In this document: in pieces, positions 33,892 to 42,739 of the stretch
Layout: each line of letters begins with the position of its first letter
How positions within the stretch are numbered: position 1 is the first letter of the stretch
Assembly: GCA_003241895.1 (NCBI GenBank)
Contig: QBLY01000001.1
Location: forward strand, 124,001-188,000
Direction of reading: 5' to 3'
DNA: 64,000 nucleotides
From: Lysobacteraceae bacterium
GTDB lineage: Bacteria > Pseudomonadota > Gammaproteobacteria > Xanthomonadales > Xanthomonadaceae
Position numbers and translations under genes: made by a program
Notes under the pieces: generated by a model
The model's database searches: none
Told to the model about the DNA's origin: nothing
Seen by the model: the letters and a program-made list of their open reading frames with translations, nothing else

Positions 33892-34749
33892 ATGGCCGCC
33901 AAGAAATCCAGCTGGGCGAAGTTCCCCCATGACGCCAAGGCGTTCGACTATGCCGGCGAAAAGCTCAAGAAAGCCTGGCCCGCCCTGCATGCCGGCGACA
34001 CCGAACCGTTCCCCGACGACAAGCGCGCCGCCGCGCTGATCAAGGCCGCCGGCAAGGCTGCACCCAAGGGCATGGATGCCGCGGCGCTGGCTGAGTCGCT
34101 GCAGGACGCCTGGCGCGCCTTCCATCGCGGTGATTTCCATCAGGCGTTCGAAGCCGGCGATGCCCTGGGCCCGGTCGGTGCCTCGGTGGCCTGCAAGGCG
34201 CTGGGCATCCACGCCACCTACCTGGTGGACGATGAGGACGAGCAGCTCAAACGCTTTGAACAGGTGGGCAAGCTCGCCGAGGCGGCCATCGCCGCCCTGC
34301 CCGGCGAGGCCAACAGCCACTACCGTTTTGCCTTCGGCATGGGTCGCTACAGCCAGGGCATCAGCATTGCCAAGGCGCTCAAGATGGGCTTGGCCACCAA
34401 GGTGCGCAAGGCGCTGGACGCCACGCTTGAAATCGCGCCCAAGCACGCCGAGGCGCATACCGCGCTGGGCCTGTACCACGCCGAGGTCATCAGCAAGATC
34501 GGCGCGCTGGTGGGCGGCATGACCTACGGCGCCAAGGCATCGGAGGCCGACAAGCACCTGGCCGCGGCGCTCAAGCTGACGCCCGACTCACCCATTGCCC
34601 ACCTCGAGTACGGCAACCTGCTGTTGCTCCTGCACGGCGCCAAGCGCGAGGACGATGTCGCCAGCGCTTACGAAAAGGCCGGCAAGCTCAAGCCCAGGGA
34701 CGCGATGGAGAAACTCGACGCCGAATTCGCCAAGGCCCAGCTCGAATAA
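33892..34749 (+). CDS. TPR-like hypothetical protein
   Basis: Not confidently recognised. A 285-residue cytoplasmic protein of Ala/Lys/Leu-rich helical repeats resembling TPR (HAEAHTALGLYHAEVISKIGAL; SPIAHLEYGNLLLLLHG), with a Lys-rich start. No signal peptide or transmembrane segment. ATG 33892 is preceded by GAGGAG 10 nt upstream; the adjoining TTG at 33889 is also possible. It is a single gene with its own terminator, so probably an independent unit. Confidence 0.75.
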   Translation: MAAKKSSWAKFPHDAKAFDYAGEKLKKAWPALHAGDTEPFPDDKRAAALIKAAGKAAPKGMDAAALAESLQDAWRAFHRGDFHQAFEAGDALGPVGASVACKALGIHATYLVDDEDEQLKRFEQVGKLAEAAIAALPGEANSHYRFAFGMGRYSQGISIAKALKMGLATKVRKALDATLEIAPKHAEAHTALGLYHAEVISKIGALVGGMTYGAKASEADKHLAAALKLTPDSPIAHLEYGNLLLLLHGAKREDDVASAYEKAGKLKPRDAMEKLDAEFAKAQLE

Positions 34750-34772
34750 ACCGGCGCCGGTGGCCGCAATGA

Positions 34773-34799
34773 AAAAAGCCGGGCAATGCCCGGCTTTTT
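34773..34799. terminator. Bidirectional rho-independent terminator
   Basis: AAAAAGCCGGGC, 3-nt loop, GCCCGGCTTTTT. T runs lie on both strands: it ends the TPR-like gene on plus and the tRNA-Val transcript on minus. Confidence 0.88.
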
Positions 34800-34808
34800 C
34801 CTTGGAAC

Positions 34809-34883
34809 TGGTGGGCGGTACAGGGCTTGAACCTGTGACCCTCGCCGTGTGAAAGCGATGCTCTACCGCTGAGCTAACCGCCC
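34809..34883 (-). tRNA. tRNA-Val (CAC)
   Basis: A 75-nt cloverleaf starting GGGCGGTTAGCTCAGCGG. The seven-base anticodon loop TTCACAC reads CAC at its centre. The T-arm GGTTCAAGCCC pairs correctly and CCA is encoded. Confidence 0.93.
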
Positions 34884-34897
34884 GGAAGAGAGCGCGA

Positions 34898-34927
34898 AGT
34901 TTACGCGGGCCGCCCCGAGGCGGTCAA
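34898..34927 (-). promoter_or_regulatory. Sigma-70 promoter for tRNA-Val
   Basis: TTGACC (34927-34922), 18-bp spacer, TAAACT (34903-34898), 15 bp before the tRNA. The same -10 hexamer occurs at the tRNA-Ala promoter. Confidence 0.6.
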
Positions 34928-34937
34928 CCACGCCCGG

Positions 34938-36566
34938 TCACTGCAGCTTGCTGGCCTGCATTTCCCGGGCCTTGGCCGGGGCCGCGAAGGTTTCGGCCCG
35001 GGCCTGGTTCCAGAACACCTGGAAAACTGGGTGCTCGGGAACCTCCGCCAGCAGCTGCCCCGGCGCCACGAAGTGATGCAGCTTGGCCAACGATCGAACC
35101 TCGGTTGAGGAAACCCGCCGGATGATGTGCTCGGGGCCCAGTTCGGACGGGTGGTGCAGGCCCGCCGCGGCCAGCAGGTCGCGCAGGGCCACCAGAGTGT
35201 TGCGGTGGAAGTTGAACACCCGGGTGCCCTTGTCGTCGGGGTCGAGCGCGGCCTGGCGACCCGGGTCCTGGGTCGCCACGCCCGTGGGGCAACGGTCGGT
35301 GTGGCAGCTCTGGGACTGGATGCAGCCGAGCGAGAACATGAAGCCGCGCGCCGAATTGCACCAGTCCGCGCCCAGGGCCAGGGTGCGCGCCATGTCGAAG
35401 GCCGTCACGATCTTGCCGGCCGCGCCGATCCGCACCTTCGGGCGCAGGTCCAGGCCGGTCAGAGTGTTGTGCACCAGCAGCAGCGCCTCGCGCATCGGTG
35501 CACCCACGTGGTCGGTGAACTCCAGCGGCGCGGCGCCCGTGCCCCCCTCGCCGCCGTCCACCACGATGAAGTCGGGCAGCAGCCCGGTCTGCTTCATGGC
35601 CTTGGCAATCGCGAACCATTCCCAGGGGTGCCCGATGGCCAGCTTGAAGCCCGTGGGCTTGCCACCGGACAGTTCGCGCAGCCGATCCACGAACTGCAGC
35701 AGTTCGATCGGCGTGGAGAAAGCCGAATGCGCCGCGGGCGAATGGCACTCCACGCCCTGGGGCACGCCGCGCGCTTCGGCTATCTCCGCGCTCACCTTGG
35801 CCGCCGGCAGGATGCCGCCCTGCCCCGGCTTCGCGCCCTGGGACAGCTTGAGCTCGATCATCTTCACCTGCGGGTCGCGCGCATTGGCCGCGAACCTGTC
35901 GGCATCGAAGTGGCCGTCGTCGGTTCGGCAGCCGAAGTAGCCCGAGCCGATTTCCCAGACTAGGTCGCCGCCGTGCACCCGGTGGTGGCGGGAAATCGAA
36001 CCCTCGCCGGTGTCGTGGTAGAAGCCGCCCTGCCTGGCGCCGCGGTTCAGCGCCAGGATGGCGTTGGCCGACAGCGAGCCGAAGCTCATGGCCGAGATGT
36101 TGAACACGCTGGCCGAATAGGGCTGCGCGCGCCCCTCGCCGATGGTGATGCGGAAATCGTGCGTGTTCAGCGGCGCCGGCTGCAGCGAATGGTTCATCCA
36201 TTCGTACTTGTCGCTGTACACGTCGCGCTGGGTGCCGAACGGGCGCTTGTCCAGCACGTCCTTGGCGCGCTGGTAGACGATGGCGCGCTGTTGGCGCGAG
36301 AACGGCAGTTCCACCGTGTCCGATTCGATGAAGTACTGGCGGATCTCGGGCCCGATGGATTCAAGCAGGTAGCGAAAGCGCGCGGTGAGCGGGAAGTTGC
36401 GCCGCAGCGCATGCTTGCGCTGCAGCAGGTCCCACAGCCCCAGCAGCGACAGCGTGCCGAATGCCGCCACGCCCACGCCCGCGTTGGGCGACCAGGGCAG
36501 TGCCCAGGTGAACACCACGGTGAGCAGCAGCACGCCCGCGAAGGGCAGGTAGCGCGAAGGCAGCAT
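34938..36566 (-). CDS. Membrane-anchored FMN-binding glutamate synthase-like protein
   Basis: A 542-residue protein with two N-terminal hydrophobic segments (about residues 5-25 and 31-47) followed by the FMN/glutamate synthase barrel. Clear family motifs: SAMSFGSLSANAILALNRGA, YHDTGEGSIS, SQGAKPGQGGILPA, and GGEGGTGAAPLEF. The 3Fe-4S Cys pattern C-x5-C-x4-C is kept in LGCIQSQSCHTDRCPTG. The glutamine amidotransferase domain of true GltB is absent, so it cannot use glutamine alone. Substrate and partner unknown. Genes of this type are common as singletons in Proteobacteria. Confidence 0.85.
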   Translation of the reverse strand: MLPSRYLPFAGVLLLTVVFTWALPWSPNAGVGVAAFGTLSLLGLWDLLQRKHALRRNFPLTARFRYLLESIGPEIRQYFIESDTVELPFSRQQRAIVYQRAKDVLDKRPFGTQRDVYSDKYEWMNHSLQPAPLNTHDFRITIGEGRAQPYSASVFNISAMSFGSLSANAILALNRGARQGGFYHDTGEGSISRHHRVHGGDLVWEIGSGYFGCRTDDGHFDADRFAANARDPQVKMIELKLSQGAKPGQGGILPAAKVSAEIAEARGVPQGVECHSPAAHSAFSTPIELLQFVDRLRELSGGKPTGFKLAIGHPWEWFAIAKAMKQTGLLPDFIVVDGGEGGTGAAPLEFTDHVGAPMREALLLVHNTLTGLDLRPKVRIGAAGKIVTAFDMARTLALGADWCNSARGFMFSLGCIQSQSCHTDRCPTGVATQDPGRQAALDPDDKGTRVFNFHRNTLVALRDLLAAAGLHHPSELGPEHIIRRVSSTEVRSLAKLHHFVAPGQLLAEVPEHPVFQVFWNQARAETFAAPAKAREMQASKLQ

Positions 36567-36597
36567 GGTGGCCCCAATCAGTCCGTAGTCTGCAGTG

Positions 36598-36684
36598 TGG
36601 TGCCCGGGGTGGGGGTCGAACCCACATGGCCTTGCGGCCGGGGGATTTTAAGTCCCATGCGTATACCAGTTTCGCCACCCGGGC
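36598..36684 (-). tRNA. tRNA-Leu (TAA)
   Basis: An 87-nt tRNA with a long variable arm. The anticodon loop is CTTAAAA, giving TAA. It starts GCCCGGGTGGCGAAACTGG and has an encoded CCA. Confidence 0.96.
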
Positions 36685-36720
36685 CAAGGGCCATGGTGCC
36701 GCATGCGCGCCGCGTCCGCC

Positions 36721-36750
36721 ATAAAACAAAAGCCCCGCATGGGCGGGGCT
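36721..36750 (-). terminator. Terminator between tRNA-Cys and tRNA-Leu
   Basis: AGCCCCGC arms with a 4-nt loop, then TTTGTTTTAT on the minus strand. It would end the Gly/Cys transcript, implying that tRNA-Leu has its own promoter or depends on read-through. Confidence 0.75.
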
Positions 36751-36757
36751 TTCGAAT

Positions 36758-36831
36758 TGGAGGCCGAGGTCGGAATTGAACCGGCGTACGCGGATTTGCA
36801 GTCCGCTGCATAACCACTCTGCCACCCGGCC
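36758..36831 (-). tRNA. tRNA-Cys (GCA)
   Basis: A 74-nt cloverleaf starting GGCCGGGTGGCAGAGTGG with anticodon loop ACTGCAAAT, giving GCA. CCA is encoded. Confidence 0.96.
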
Positions 36832-36883
36832 GGGGAAGCGTTGCGGGAAGCTTAGCGCGTCCCGCGGCGGTTGCCACCGCCTT

Positions 36884-36913
36884 AAAAAACAAAACCCCGG
36901 CAAGCGGGGTTTT
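36884..36913 (-). terminator. Terminator downstream of tRNA-Gly
   Basis: AAAACCCCG and its complement around a 5-nt loop, then TTTTGTTTTTT on the minus strand, 9 bp after the tRNA-Gly 3' end. Confidence 0.75.
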
Positions 36914-36921
36914 GTTGAAAC

Positions 36922-36997
<76 letters not shown>

Positions 36998-37008
36998 AGT
37001 AGGCGCAT

Positions 37009-37037
37009 ATTTTGGGGGAAGCCCCCGGGGGTGTCAA
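37009..37037 (-). promoter_or_regulatory. Sigma-70 promoter for tRNA-Gly
   Basis: Perfect TTGACA (37037-37032), 17-bp spacer, CAAAAT (37014-37009), 12 bp before the mature tRNA, in the gap after pgsA. Confidence 0.65.
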
Positions 37038-37052
37038 CACCCTTCTTCGAAT

Positions 37053-37613
37053 TCAGCCTTTCCTGCGCATCGTCGGCCAGGCCGCATGCAGGTAATCGAA
37101 GCCCGACCACAGGGTCAGCGCGGCGGCGATCGCCAGCAGCCATTCACCGATGCGGAAGATCGGCAGGCCCAGCAGGCTTTCCTGGTAAAGCAGGCAGCTG
37201 ATGGCCACCATCTGCACGATGGTCTTGATCTTGCCCAGGTTGGCGACCTTCACCAGGCCGTGGGCACCCATCTGCGCCATCCATTCTCGCAGCGCGGAAA
37301 TGGTGATCTCGCGGCCGATGATCACCGCGCTGAGCAGCGCCATCCACGGTGTGTCGTAGCGCTCGACCACCAGCAGCAGCGCGAACGTGACCGACAGCTT
37401 GTCGGCCACCGGGTCGAGGAAGGCGCCGAAGGCCGAATACATGCCGTAGCGGCGCGCGATCCAGCCATCGAGCCAGTCGGTGAGCGCGCCGACGATGAAC
37501 ACCGCGGCCGCGGCCACGTTCGTCCAGGCGTAAGGCAGGTAGAAAACCACCACCAGCACCGGGATCAGCAGGATCCGGAACAGGGTCAGCATGGTGGGGA
37601 TGGTGAGGGTCAC
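37053..37613 (-). CDS. pgsA: CDP-diacylglycerol-glycerol-3-phosphate 3-phosphatidyltransferase
   Basis: It makes phosphatidylglycerol phosphate from CDP-diacylglycerol and glycerol-3-phosphate in the inner membrane. The 186 residues include the complete CDP-alcohol phosphotransferase motif D49-G50-x2-A53-R54-x8-G63-x3-D67-x3-D71 and about five membrane helices. It is 12 bp downstream of uvrC, the usual uvrC-pgsA order in Gammaproteobacteria. Confidence 0.95.
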   Translation of the reverse strand: MTLTIPTMLTLFRILLIPVLVVVFYLPYAWTNVAAAAVFIVGALTDWLDGWIARRYGMYSAFGAFLDPVADKLSVTFALLLVVERYDTPWMALLSAVIIGREITISALREWMAQMGAHGLVKVANLGKIKTIVQMVAISCLLYQESLLGLPIFRIGEWLLAIAAALTLWSGFDYLHAAWPTMRRKG

Positions 37614-37625
37614 GGTGTCAGGTGC

Positions 37626-39488
37626 TCAGGCATCGGTCTGGGGGGATTGTGGCTCAAGTCCGTGCAGTGCGGCGTAGATGCGTTGCGCCAGTGCGGCATT
37701 GACGCCATCCACGCGGGCGATTTCCTCGGCGCCCGCTGATTTTAGCCCGGCCAGACCGCCGAAATGCTTGAGCAGGCTGGCGCGCCGGCGCGGTCCGATG
37801 CCGGGGATGTCCTGCAGGCGGCTGGTTTCGCGGGTCTTCTGGCGCTTGCCGCGGTGACCGGTGATGGCGAACCGATGCGCCTCGTCGCGCACCTGCTGCA
37901 CCAGCTGCAGGGCGGGCGAAGCGGCGCCGGGACGCAGTTCGCGGCCGTCCGCCAGCACCAGGGCCTCGTGGCCGGCGCGCCGGGCCGCGCCCTTGGCCAC
38001 GCCCACCATGGCCACGCCCTGCACGCCCAGCTCGTCCAGGACGGCCCTGGCCTGCGCCAGTTGGCCGGCACCGCCGTCAATCAACAGCAGGTCAGGCAGC
38101 ACGCCCTCCTCCACGCCGCGCTTGAACCGTCGCTGCAGCGCCTGGTGCATGGCTGCATAATCGTCGCCCGGCTCGATGCCGCTGATGTTGAAGCGCCGGT
38201 ACTGGCCGCGCACCGGGCCTTCGCCGTCGAATACCACGCATGAGGCCACCGTGGCCTCGCCCATCGTGTGGCTGATGTCGAAGCACTCGATGCGCTTGGG
38301 CGGCTCGGACAGTTCCAGCATTTCCTGCAGCGACACCAGCCGCGCACGCTGGCTGGCGCTGCTGCCGATCTCGGTGGCCAGCGCCAGGGCGGCGTTCTGG
38401 CGGGCGATTTCCAGGTAGCGGGCGCGCTCGCCGCGCACCACCGGCTTGATCTCGACCTTGCGGCCCGCCTGCGCGCCGAAGACTTCCTGCAGCAGGTCGA
38501 TGTCGGCAATCACGTGGCTGAGCACGATTTCTCGCGGCGGCCGCTGCTCGAGGTAGTACTGGGTGACGAATGCGCCCAGCACCTCCTCCACGGTTTCGGC
38601 GCCGTTGGGCTTGGGGAAGAAGCTGCGCGTGCCCTGGTTGAGGCCGTTGCGGAAGGCCATCAGCAGCACGCAGGCCATGCCCTGCTCCATCGTGCAGGCC
38701 AGCACGTCCATTTCCACCTGTTCGCCCTCGACGTACTGGCGGGCCTGGATCTTGCGCACGCCGGCGATCTGGTCGCGCAGCTGGGCGGCCTGCTCGAACT
38801 GCAGGCGCTTGCTGGCCTCTTCCATGGCCTTGCCCAACTCGTCCACCAGCTCGCCGCTGCGGCCCTCCAGGAACAGCGCCGCGCGGCGCACCGTGGCGTC
38901 GTAGTCGCGGGTGGCCACCAGGCCGACGCAGGGCGCGCTGCAGCGGCCGATCTGGTGCTGCAGGCAGGGCCGGCTGCGGTTGCGGAACACGCTGTCGGCG
39001 CAGCTGCGCAGCTTGAACAGCTTGAACATCAGGTCCAGCGTCTCGCGCACCGCGCCGGTGCTGGGATAGGGGCCGAAGTAGCGCCCCGGCACCGACCGCG
39101 GGCCGCGGTGGAAACCAAGCCGCGGCCAGGTTTCGTCGGTCAGCAGCAGGTGCGGGTAGCTCTTGTCGTCGCGCAGCAGCACGTTGTAGCGCGGGCGCTG
39201 CGACTTGATCAGCTGGTTCTCGAGGATCAGCGCTTCGCTTTCGGTGCGCGTCACCGTGACTTCGATGGCGGCGATCTGCGCCACCATCAGGGCGATGCGG
39301 CGCGACGGCAGTTCCTTCAGGAAATAACTGCCCACGCGCTTCTTGAGCGACAGCGCCTTGCCCACGTACAGCACGCCACCGTCGGCACCCAGCATGCGGT
39401 AAACGCCCGGCGCGGGCGTCAGGTCGCGAACGAAGGCCTTGCCGTCGAAGCCGGCGGGGCCGGGGGTTTCGATCTCGTCCGGGCTCAT
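37626..39488 (-). CDS. uvrC: Excinuclease ABC subunit C
   Basis: The nuclease of nucleotide excision repair, making the 3' and 5' incisions with UvrB. The 620 residues show a GIY-YIG domain at the start (PGVYRM, LYVGKALSLKKRV), a UVR motif (LQFEQAAQLRDQI), the RNase H-like C-terminal nuclease (LLLIDGGAGQLAQA) and helix-hairpin-helix repeats at the end. Its ATG overlaps the stop of the NHL gene (ATGA), an unusual coupling. Confidence 0.96.
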   Translation of the reverse strand: MSPDEIETPGPAGFDGKAFVRDLTPAPGVYRMLGADGGVLYVGKALSLKKRVGSYFLKELPSRRIALMVAQIAAIEVTVTRTESEALILENQLIKSQRPRYNVLLRDDKSYPHLLLTDETWPRLGFHRGPRSVPGRYFGPYPSTGAVRETLDLMFKLFKLRSCADSVFRNRSRPCLQHQIGRCSAPCVGLVATRDYDATVRRAALFLEGRSGELVDELGKAMEEASKRLQFEQAAQLRDQIAGVRKIQARQYVEGEQVEMDVLACTMEQGMACVLLMAFRNGLNQGTRSFFPKPNGAETVEEVLGAFVTQYYLEQRPPREIVLSHVIADIDLLQEVFGAQAGRKVEIKPVVRGERARYLEIARQNAALALATEIGSSASQRARLVSLQEMLELSEPPKRIECFDISHTMGEATVASCVVFDGEGPVRGQYRRFNISGIEPGDDYAAMHQALQRRFKRGVEEGVLPDLLLIDGGAGQLAQARAVLDELGVQGVAMVGVAKGAARRAGHEALVLADGRELRPGAASPALQLVQQVRDEAHRFAITGHRGKRQKTRETSRLQDIPGIGPRRRASLLKHFGGLAGLKSAGAEEIARVDGVNAALAQRIYAALHGLEPQSPQTDA

Positions 39489-40909
39489 TCGCCGATCGGC
39501 AGCCGGCCCAGCTTGCCGCTGTCCAGGTCGTAGCGCAGCACTTCGTGGGCGCCGGTGTTGGCGATCCACAGCGAGCCGGCGCCGGCGGCCAGTGCGCTGG
39601 GCTGCACCAGCGGCTGCGGCAGCACGTGCGTGGTCATCTCGCCGCCGCCCAGGCGCAGCTTGCGCAAGCTGCCGTTGTAGCAGTCGGCCACCCACAGCAC
39701 CGGCGAGGCCGGGTCCAGCGCCAGCGCCATCGGCAGCTGCATGCGGGCGTCGCGGCGTTGGCCGTCCTGTTCACCGAATTCGTAGAGCCCCTGCCCCACC
39801 AGCGTCTGCACGTTGGTCTGGGCAAGCTGGATGGCGCGGATGGCCGACGTGGCCGAGTCGGCCACGTACAGGGTTTGCTGCACCAGGGCCAGGCCGGCCG
39901 GATGGGCGAACATTGCGCCGCGCGCCGCGCCGTCGGCGATACCCAGTTCGCCCGAGCCCGCCACCAGCTTCAGGCGCAATTGGCCCAGGTCGAACTCCCA
40001 TATCTGGTTGCTGCCGGCCATGGCGATGTAGATCCGGTCCAGCGTGCCCGTGATGTCCCAAGGCTGGTTGAGCGACAGCGGGGCACCTTTTTCCTGGCTG
40101 CCTTCAAGGACGGGACCGGGCCTGCCCGAGCCCACCACGGTGTCCACCGCCCCGTCGAGGAGGCGAATGCGACGCAGCGTGTGGTTGCCCGTGTCGGCCA
40201 CGAACAGCGACTCACGCACCAGGCACAGCCCGCGCGGATTTCGGAACGCGGCGGTGTCGGCCGGGCCATCCACCAGGTCGCCGTGGCCGGTGCCGAACTC
40301 GCGCAGCACGCGCCCGGAGTGGGTGCACTCGAGGATGCGGTGGTGGCCGGTGTCGGCGACGTAAAGATGGTTCTCGCCCACCGCCAGGCCCGAGGGGAAC
40401 GACAGCGGCAGCCTGGGTTCGGCACCCGTGCGGCGCGGCTCGTCCGTCGCCAATGTAGCGCCGCCCACTTCATCGATCAGTCCCGCGATGGCCGCATCCA
40501 TGGCCGCCAGGTGCTGGTCGCCGGCGAAGACCTGGCGCAGTCGGCCACGGGTGTCGATCAAGGCTACCGACGGCCAGGACTGGATGCCGTAGTGCTGCCA
40601 GGTAGTCCAGGCGCGGTCGTTGGCAACCGGGAAGGTCAGGCCCAGGCGATTGGCCGACTTGAGCACCAGCCGGCCGTCAAGCTCGGAGTCGAACTTGGGC
40701 TGGTGGATGGCCAGGATGGACAGGCCGACCGGGAACCGCAGCTGCAGCCGCAGCAGGTCTTCAAGCAGGTTGTGGCTGTAGGCCGAAGACGCGTTCCAGA
40801 ACACCAGGGCAAGCACGCGACCCTGCTGGCCGGCGATGGTCTGCGGCTCGGCGTTGAGCCACTGCAGGCTCGGGGACAGTTCGGGGGCGGGTGTATTGGC
40901 CTGCGGCAT
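39485..40909 (-). CDS. Thioredoxin-fold/NHL-repeat protein lacking the CxxC active site
   Basis: A 474-residue protein: residues 20-140 have a thioredoxin-like fold (VLALVFWNASSAYS, then SWPSVALIDTRGRLRQVFAG), then at least five NHL beta-propeller repeats (GLAVGENHLYVADTGHHRI; NPRGLCLVRESLFVADTGNH), as in NHLRC2. Where CxxC belongs, the sequence is SSAYS, so it cannot do dithiol exchange. No signal peptide is evident. GGAG lies 10 nt before ATG 40909. Its stop overlaps uvrC. It may be a scaffold; function unknown. Confidence 0.8.
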   Translation of the reverse strand: MPQANTPAPELSPSLQWLNAEPQTIAGQQGRVLALVFWNASSAYSHNLLEDLLRLQLRFPVGLSILAIHQPKFDSELDGRLVLKSANRLGLTFPVANDRAWTTWQHYGIQSWPSVALIDTRGRLRQVFAGDQHLAAMDAAIAGLIDEVGGATLATDEPRRTGAEPRLPLSFPSGLAVGENHLYVADTGHHRILECTHSGRVLREFGTGHGDLVDGPADTAAFRNPRGLCLVRESLFVADTGNHTLRRIRLLDGAVDTVVGSGRPGPVLEGSQEKGAPLSLNQPWDITGTLDRIYIAMAGSNQIWEFDLGQLRLKLVAGSGELGIADGAARGAMFAHPAGLALVQQTLYVADSATSAIRAIQLAQTNVQTLVGQGLYEFGEQDGQRRDARMQLPMALALDPASPVLWVADCYNGSLRKLRLGGGEMTTHVLPQPLVQPSALAAGAGSLWIANTGAHEVLRYDLDSGKLGRLPIGE

Positions 40910-40980
40910 GGGCGCTTGCTCCGGGGGGAATACGATTATGCCTGCCCGCCGCGCCGCGACGGCAGGGGTTGGCGTGCAGG

Positions 40981-41754
40981 TCAGGTGAGGGTTTGCCCGT
41001 GGGCCAGGGCTTGCGCGCGGGCCAGGTCTGCCTCGGTGTCCACGCCCGGCGGGAACGGAACCGGCGTCAGGCCCACCGCGATACGGTAGCCGGCTTCGAG
41101 CACGCGCAGTTGTTCCAGCGCCTCGAGCTGTTCGAGCCGGCCCGGGGGCATCGCCGCGAACTGGCGCAGGAACCCGGCGCGATAGGCGTAAATGCCGATG
41201 TGCCGCAGCGCGCCCTCGCCCGCCGGACCCAAGCGGTCGCTGGCGAAGCGGTCGCGCTGCCACGGAATGGGCGCGCGGCTGAAATACAGCGCCAGCCCGG
41301 CATGGTCGCGCACGATCTTCACCGCATTGGGATCAAACAGGGTGTCACTGTCATGGATCGGCGTGGCCAGCGTGGCCATCGGCGCCGCGCCCGCGGCCAG
41401 GGTCTGCGCTACCGCGCGGATTCCCTCGGGGGGCGCGAAAGGCTCGTCGCCCTGCAGGTTGACCACGATCTGGTCGTCGGCCCAGCCCAGTTGGTCGGCG
41501 CACTCGGCCAGGCGGTCGGTGCCCGAAGCGTGGTCTTCGCGGGTCATGCACAGGGTCAGCGGCTCGCCTGCGAGGGCTTCGGCGATGCGGGCATCGTCGG
41601 TGGCCACCACCACCTGGCGCGCGCCGGCGGCCAGCGCCCGTCGCGCCACGTGCACCACCATCGGCGTGCCGGCGATCAGCCTCAGCGGCTTGCCGGGCAG
41701 GCGCGAGGCGCCGAAGCGCGCCGGGATGGCGACAATGAAATCAGGGATCGGCAT
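40981..41754 (-). CDS. kdsB: CMP-KDO synthetase
   Basis: It activates KDO with CTP for lipid A-core assembly. The 257 residues include the pyrophosphorylase loop [16 protein letters not shown] (residues 9-24), [11 protein letters not shown] and [10 protein letters not shown]. It overlaps lpxK by 14 bp and is the last gene of the envelope directon, which shares the lipid A theme with lpxK and msbA. Confidence 0.95.
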   Translation of the reverse strand: MPIPDFIVAIPARFGASRLPGKPLRLIAGTPMVVHVARRALAAGARQVVVATDDARIAEALAGEPLTLCMTREDHASGTDRLAECADQLGWADDQIVVNLQGDEPFAPPEGIRAVAQTLAAGAAPMATLATPIHDSDTLFDPNAVKIVRDHAGLALYFSRAPIPWQRDRFASDRLGPAGEGALRHIGIYAYRAGFLRQFAAMPPGRLEQLEALEQLRVLEAGYRIAVGLTPVPFPPGVDTEADLARAQALAHGQTLT

Positions 41755-42739
41755 GCGCGGAACTCCATTCGGCAAGGCGCTCGTGCAGTTGGGCGAAGAA
41801 ACCCGCGGGCAGTTCGGCCCGCACCGGCACGGCGAAGGCGTTGCTGAGCGAGAAATCAACGCACTTCACTGCGTCCTTCTCGGTCATCAGCAGGGGGTGC
41901 GCCGGCGAGAAACGCAAATCATCGGGCCGGTAGGCATGGTGGTCGGGGAACGCATGTTCGACCGGTGCCAGCGCGTGGTCGCGCAGCGCGGCGAAGAAGC
42001 GGCCGGGATTGCCGATGCCGGCGACCGCATGTACCGGCGACCCCGCAAAACTCGCCAGGGGCCGGGACGGGCCGCCATCGATGGGCTCGGCCTGGCCCAA
42101 CACCAGCCGCATCGGCCATTCGCCGGCGCCCGCGTTACCGCCGTTGACCACGCGCAGGTCCACGCGCCGCCCGGCGGGTTCGCGCAGCGGGCCGGCCGGG
42201 ATCAGGCGGCCATTGCCATGCCGGCGTTCGCCGTCCACCACTTCGATCTCGATGTCACGGCCCAGCCGGCGATGCTGCAGCCCGTCGTCGGCGATGACCA
42301 GGTTGCAGCCCTCGGCCACCAGCCGCCGGGCGGCCGCCACGCGGTCGCTGTCCACGAACACCGGCAGGCCGGTTTGGCGGGCGATCAGCAGCGGCTCGTC
42401 GCCGCACACGTCGGCCGGCATGGCGGTCGACACGCGCACCGGATCCTGGGACTGGCGGCCATGACCCCGGCTGACGATGCCCGGGCGCCAGCCCTGCGCC
42501 GCCAGCCCGCGCGCCAGGGCGATGGTGAGCGGCGTCTTGCCGCTGCCGCCGGCCACCAGGTTGCCCACCACGATCACGGGAACGCGCAGCCGATGGATGC
42601 GCAGCAGCCCGCGCCGGTACAGCCAGCCGCGCACGGCCACCGCGCCGGCAAACAGCAGCGAAGCCAGTTTCAGCCCGGGCCCCGGCGCCACGCCGCCGTA
42701 CCAGCGGCGCAGCAGCCAGCGCTCCAGGCGCGCTTTCAT
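41741..42739 (-). CDS. lpxK: Tetraacyldisaccharide 4'-kinase
   Basis: It phosphorylates the 4' position of the lipid A disaccharide at the inner membrane. The 332 residues have an N-terminal membrane segment and a Walker A loop, [16 protein letters not shown], near residues 56-71; [10 protein letters not shown], the catalytic region, follows. ATG 42739 overlaps the msbA stop by 4 bp, and its own end overlaps kdsB. Confidence 0.95.
   Translation of the reverse strand: MKARLERWLLRRWYGGVAPGPGLKLASLLFAGAVAVRGWLYRRGLLRIHRLRVPVIVVGNLVAGGSGKTPLTIALARGLAAQGWRPGIVSRGHGRQSQDPVRVSTAMPADVCGDEPLLIARQTGLPVFVDSDRVAAARRLVAEGCNLVIADDGLQHRRLGRDIEIEVVDGERRHGNGRLIPAGPLREPAGRRVDLRVVNGGNAGAGEWPMRLVLGQAEPIDGGPSRPLASFAGSPVHAVAGIGNPGRFFAALRDHALAPVEHAFPDHHAYRPDDLRFSPAHPLLMTEKDAVKCVDFSLSNAFAVPVRAELPAGFFAQLHERLAEWSSAHADP

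Noticed and set aside
34809-34883. tRNA-Val read as tRNA-Glu because the loop contains TTTCAC
   Set aside because: Folding places the seven-base loop as TTCACAC, so the anticodon is CAC (Val); the real tRNA-Glu with TTC is at 15477-15552.
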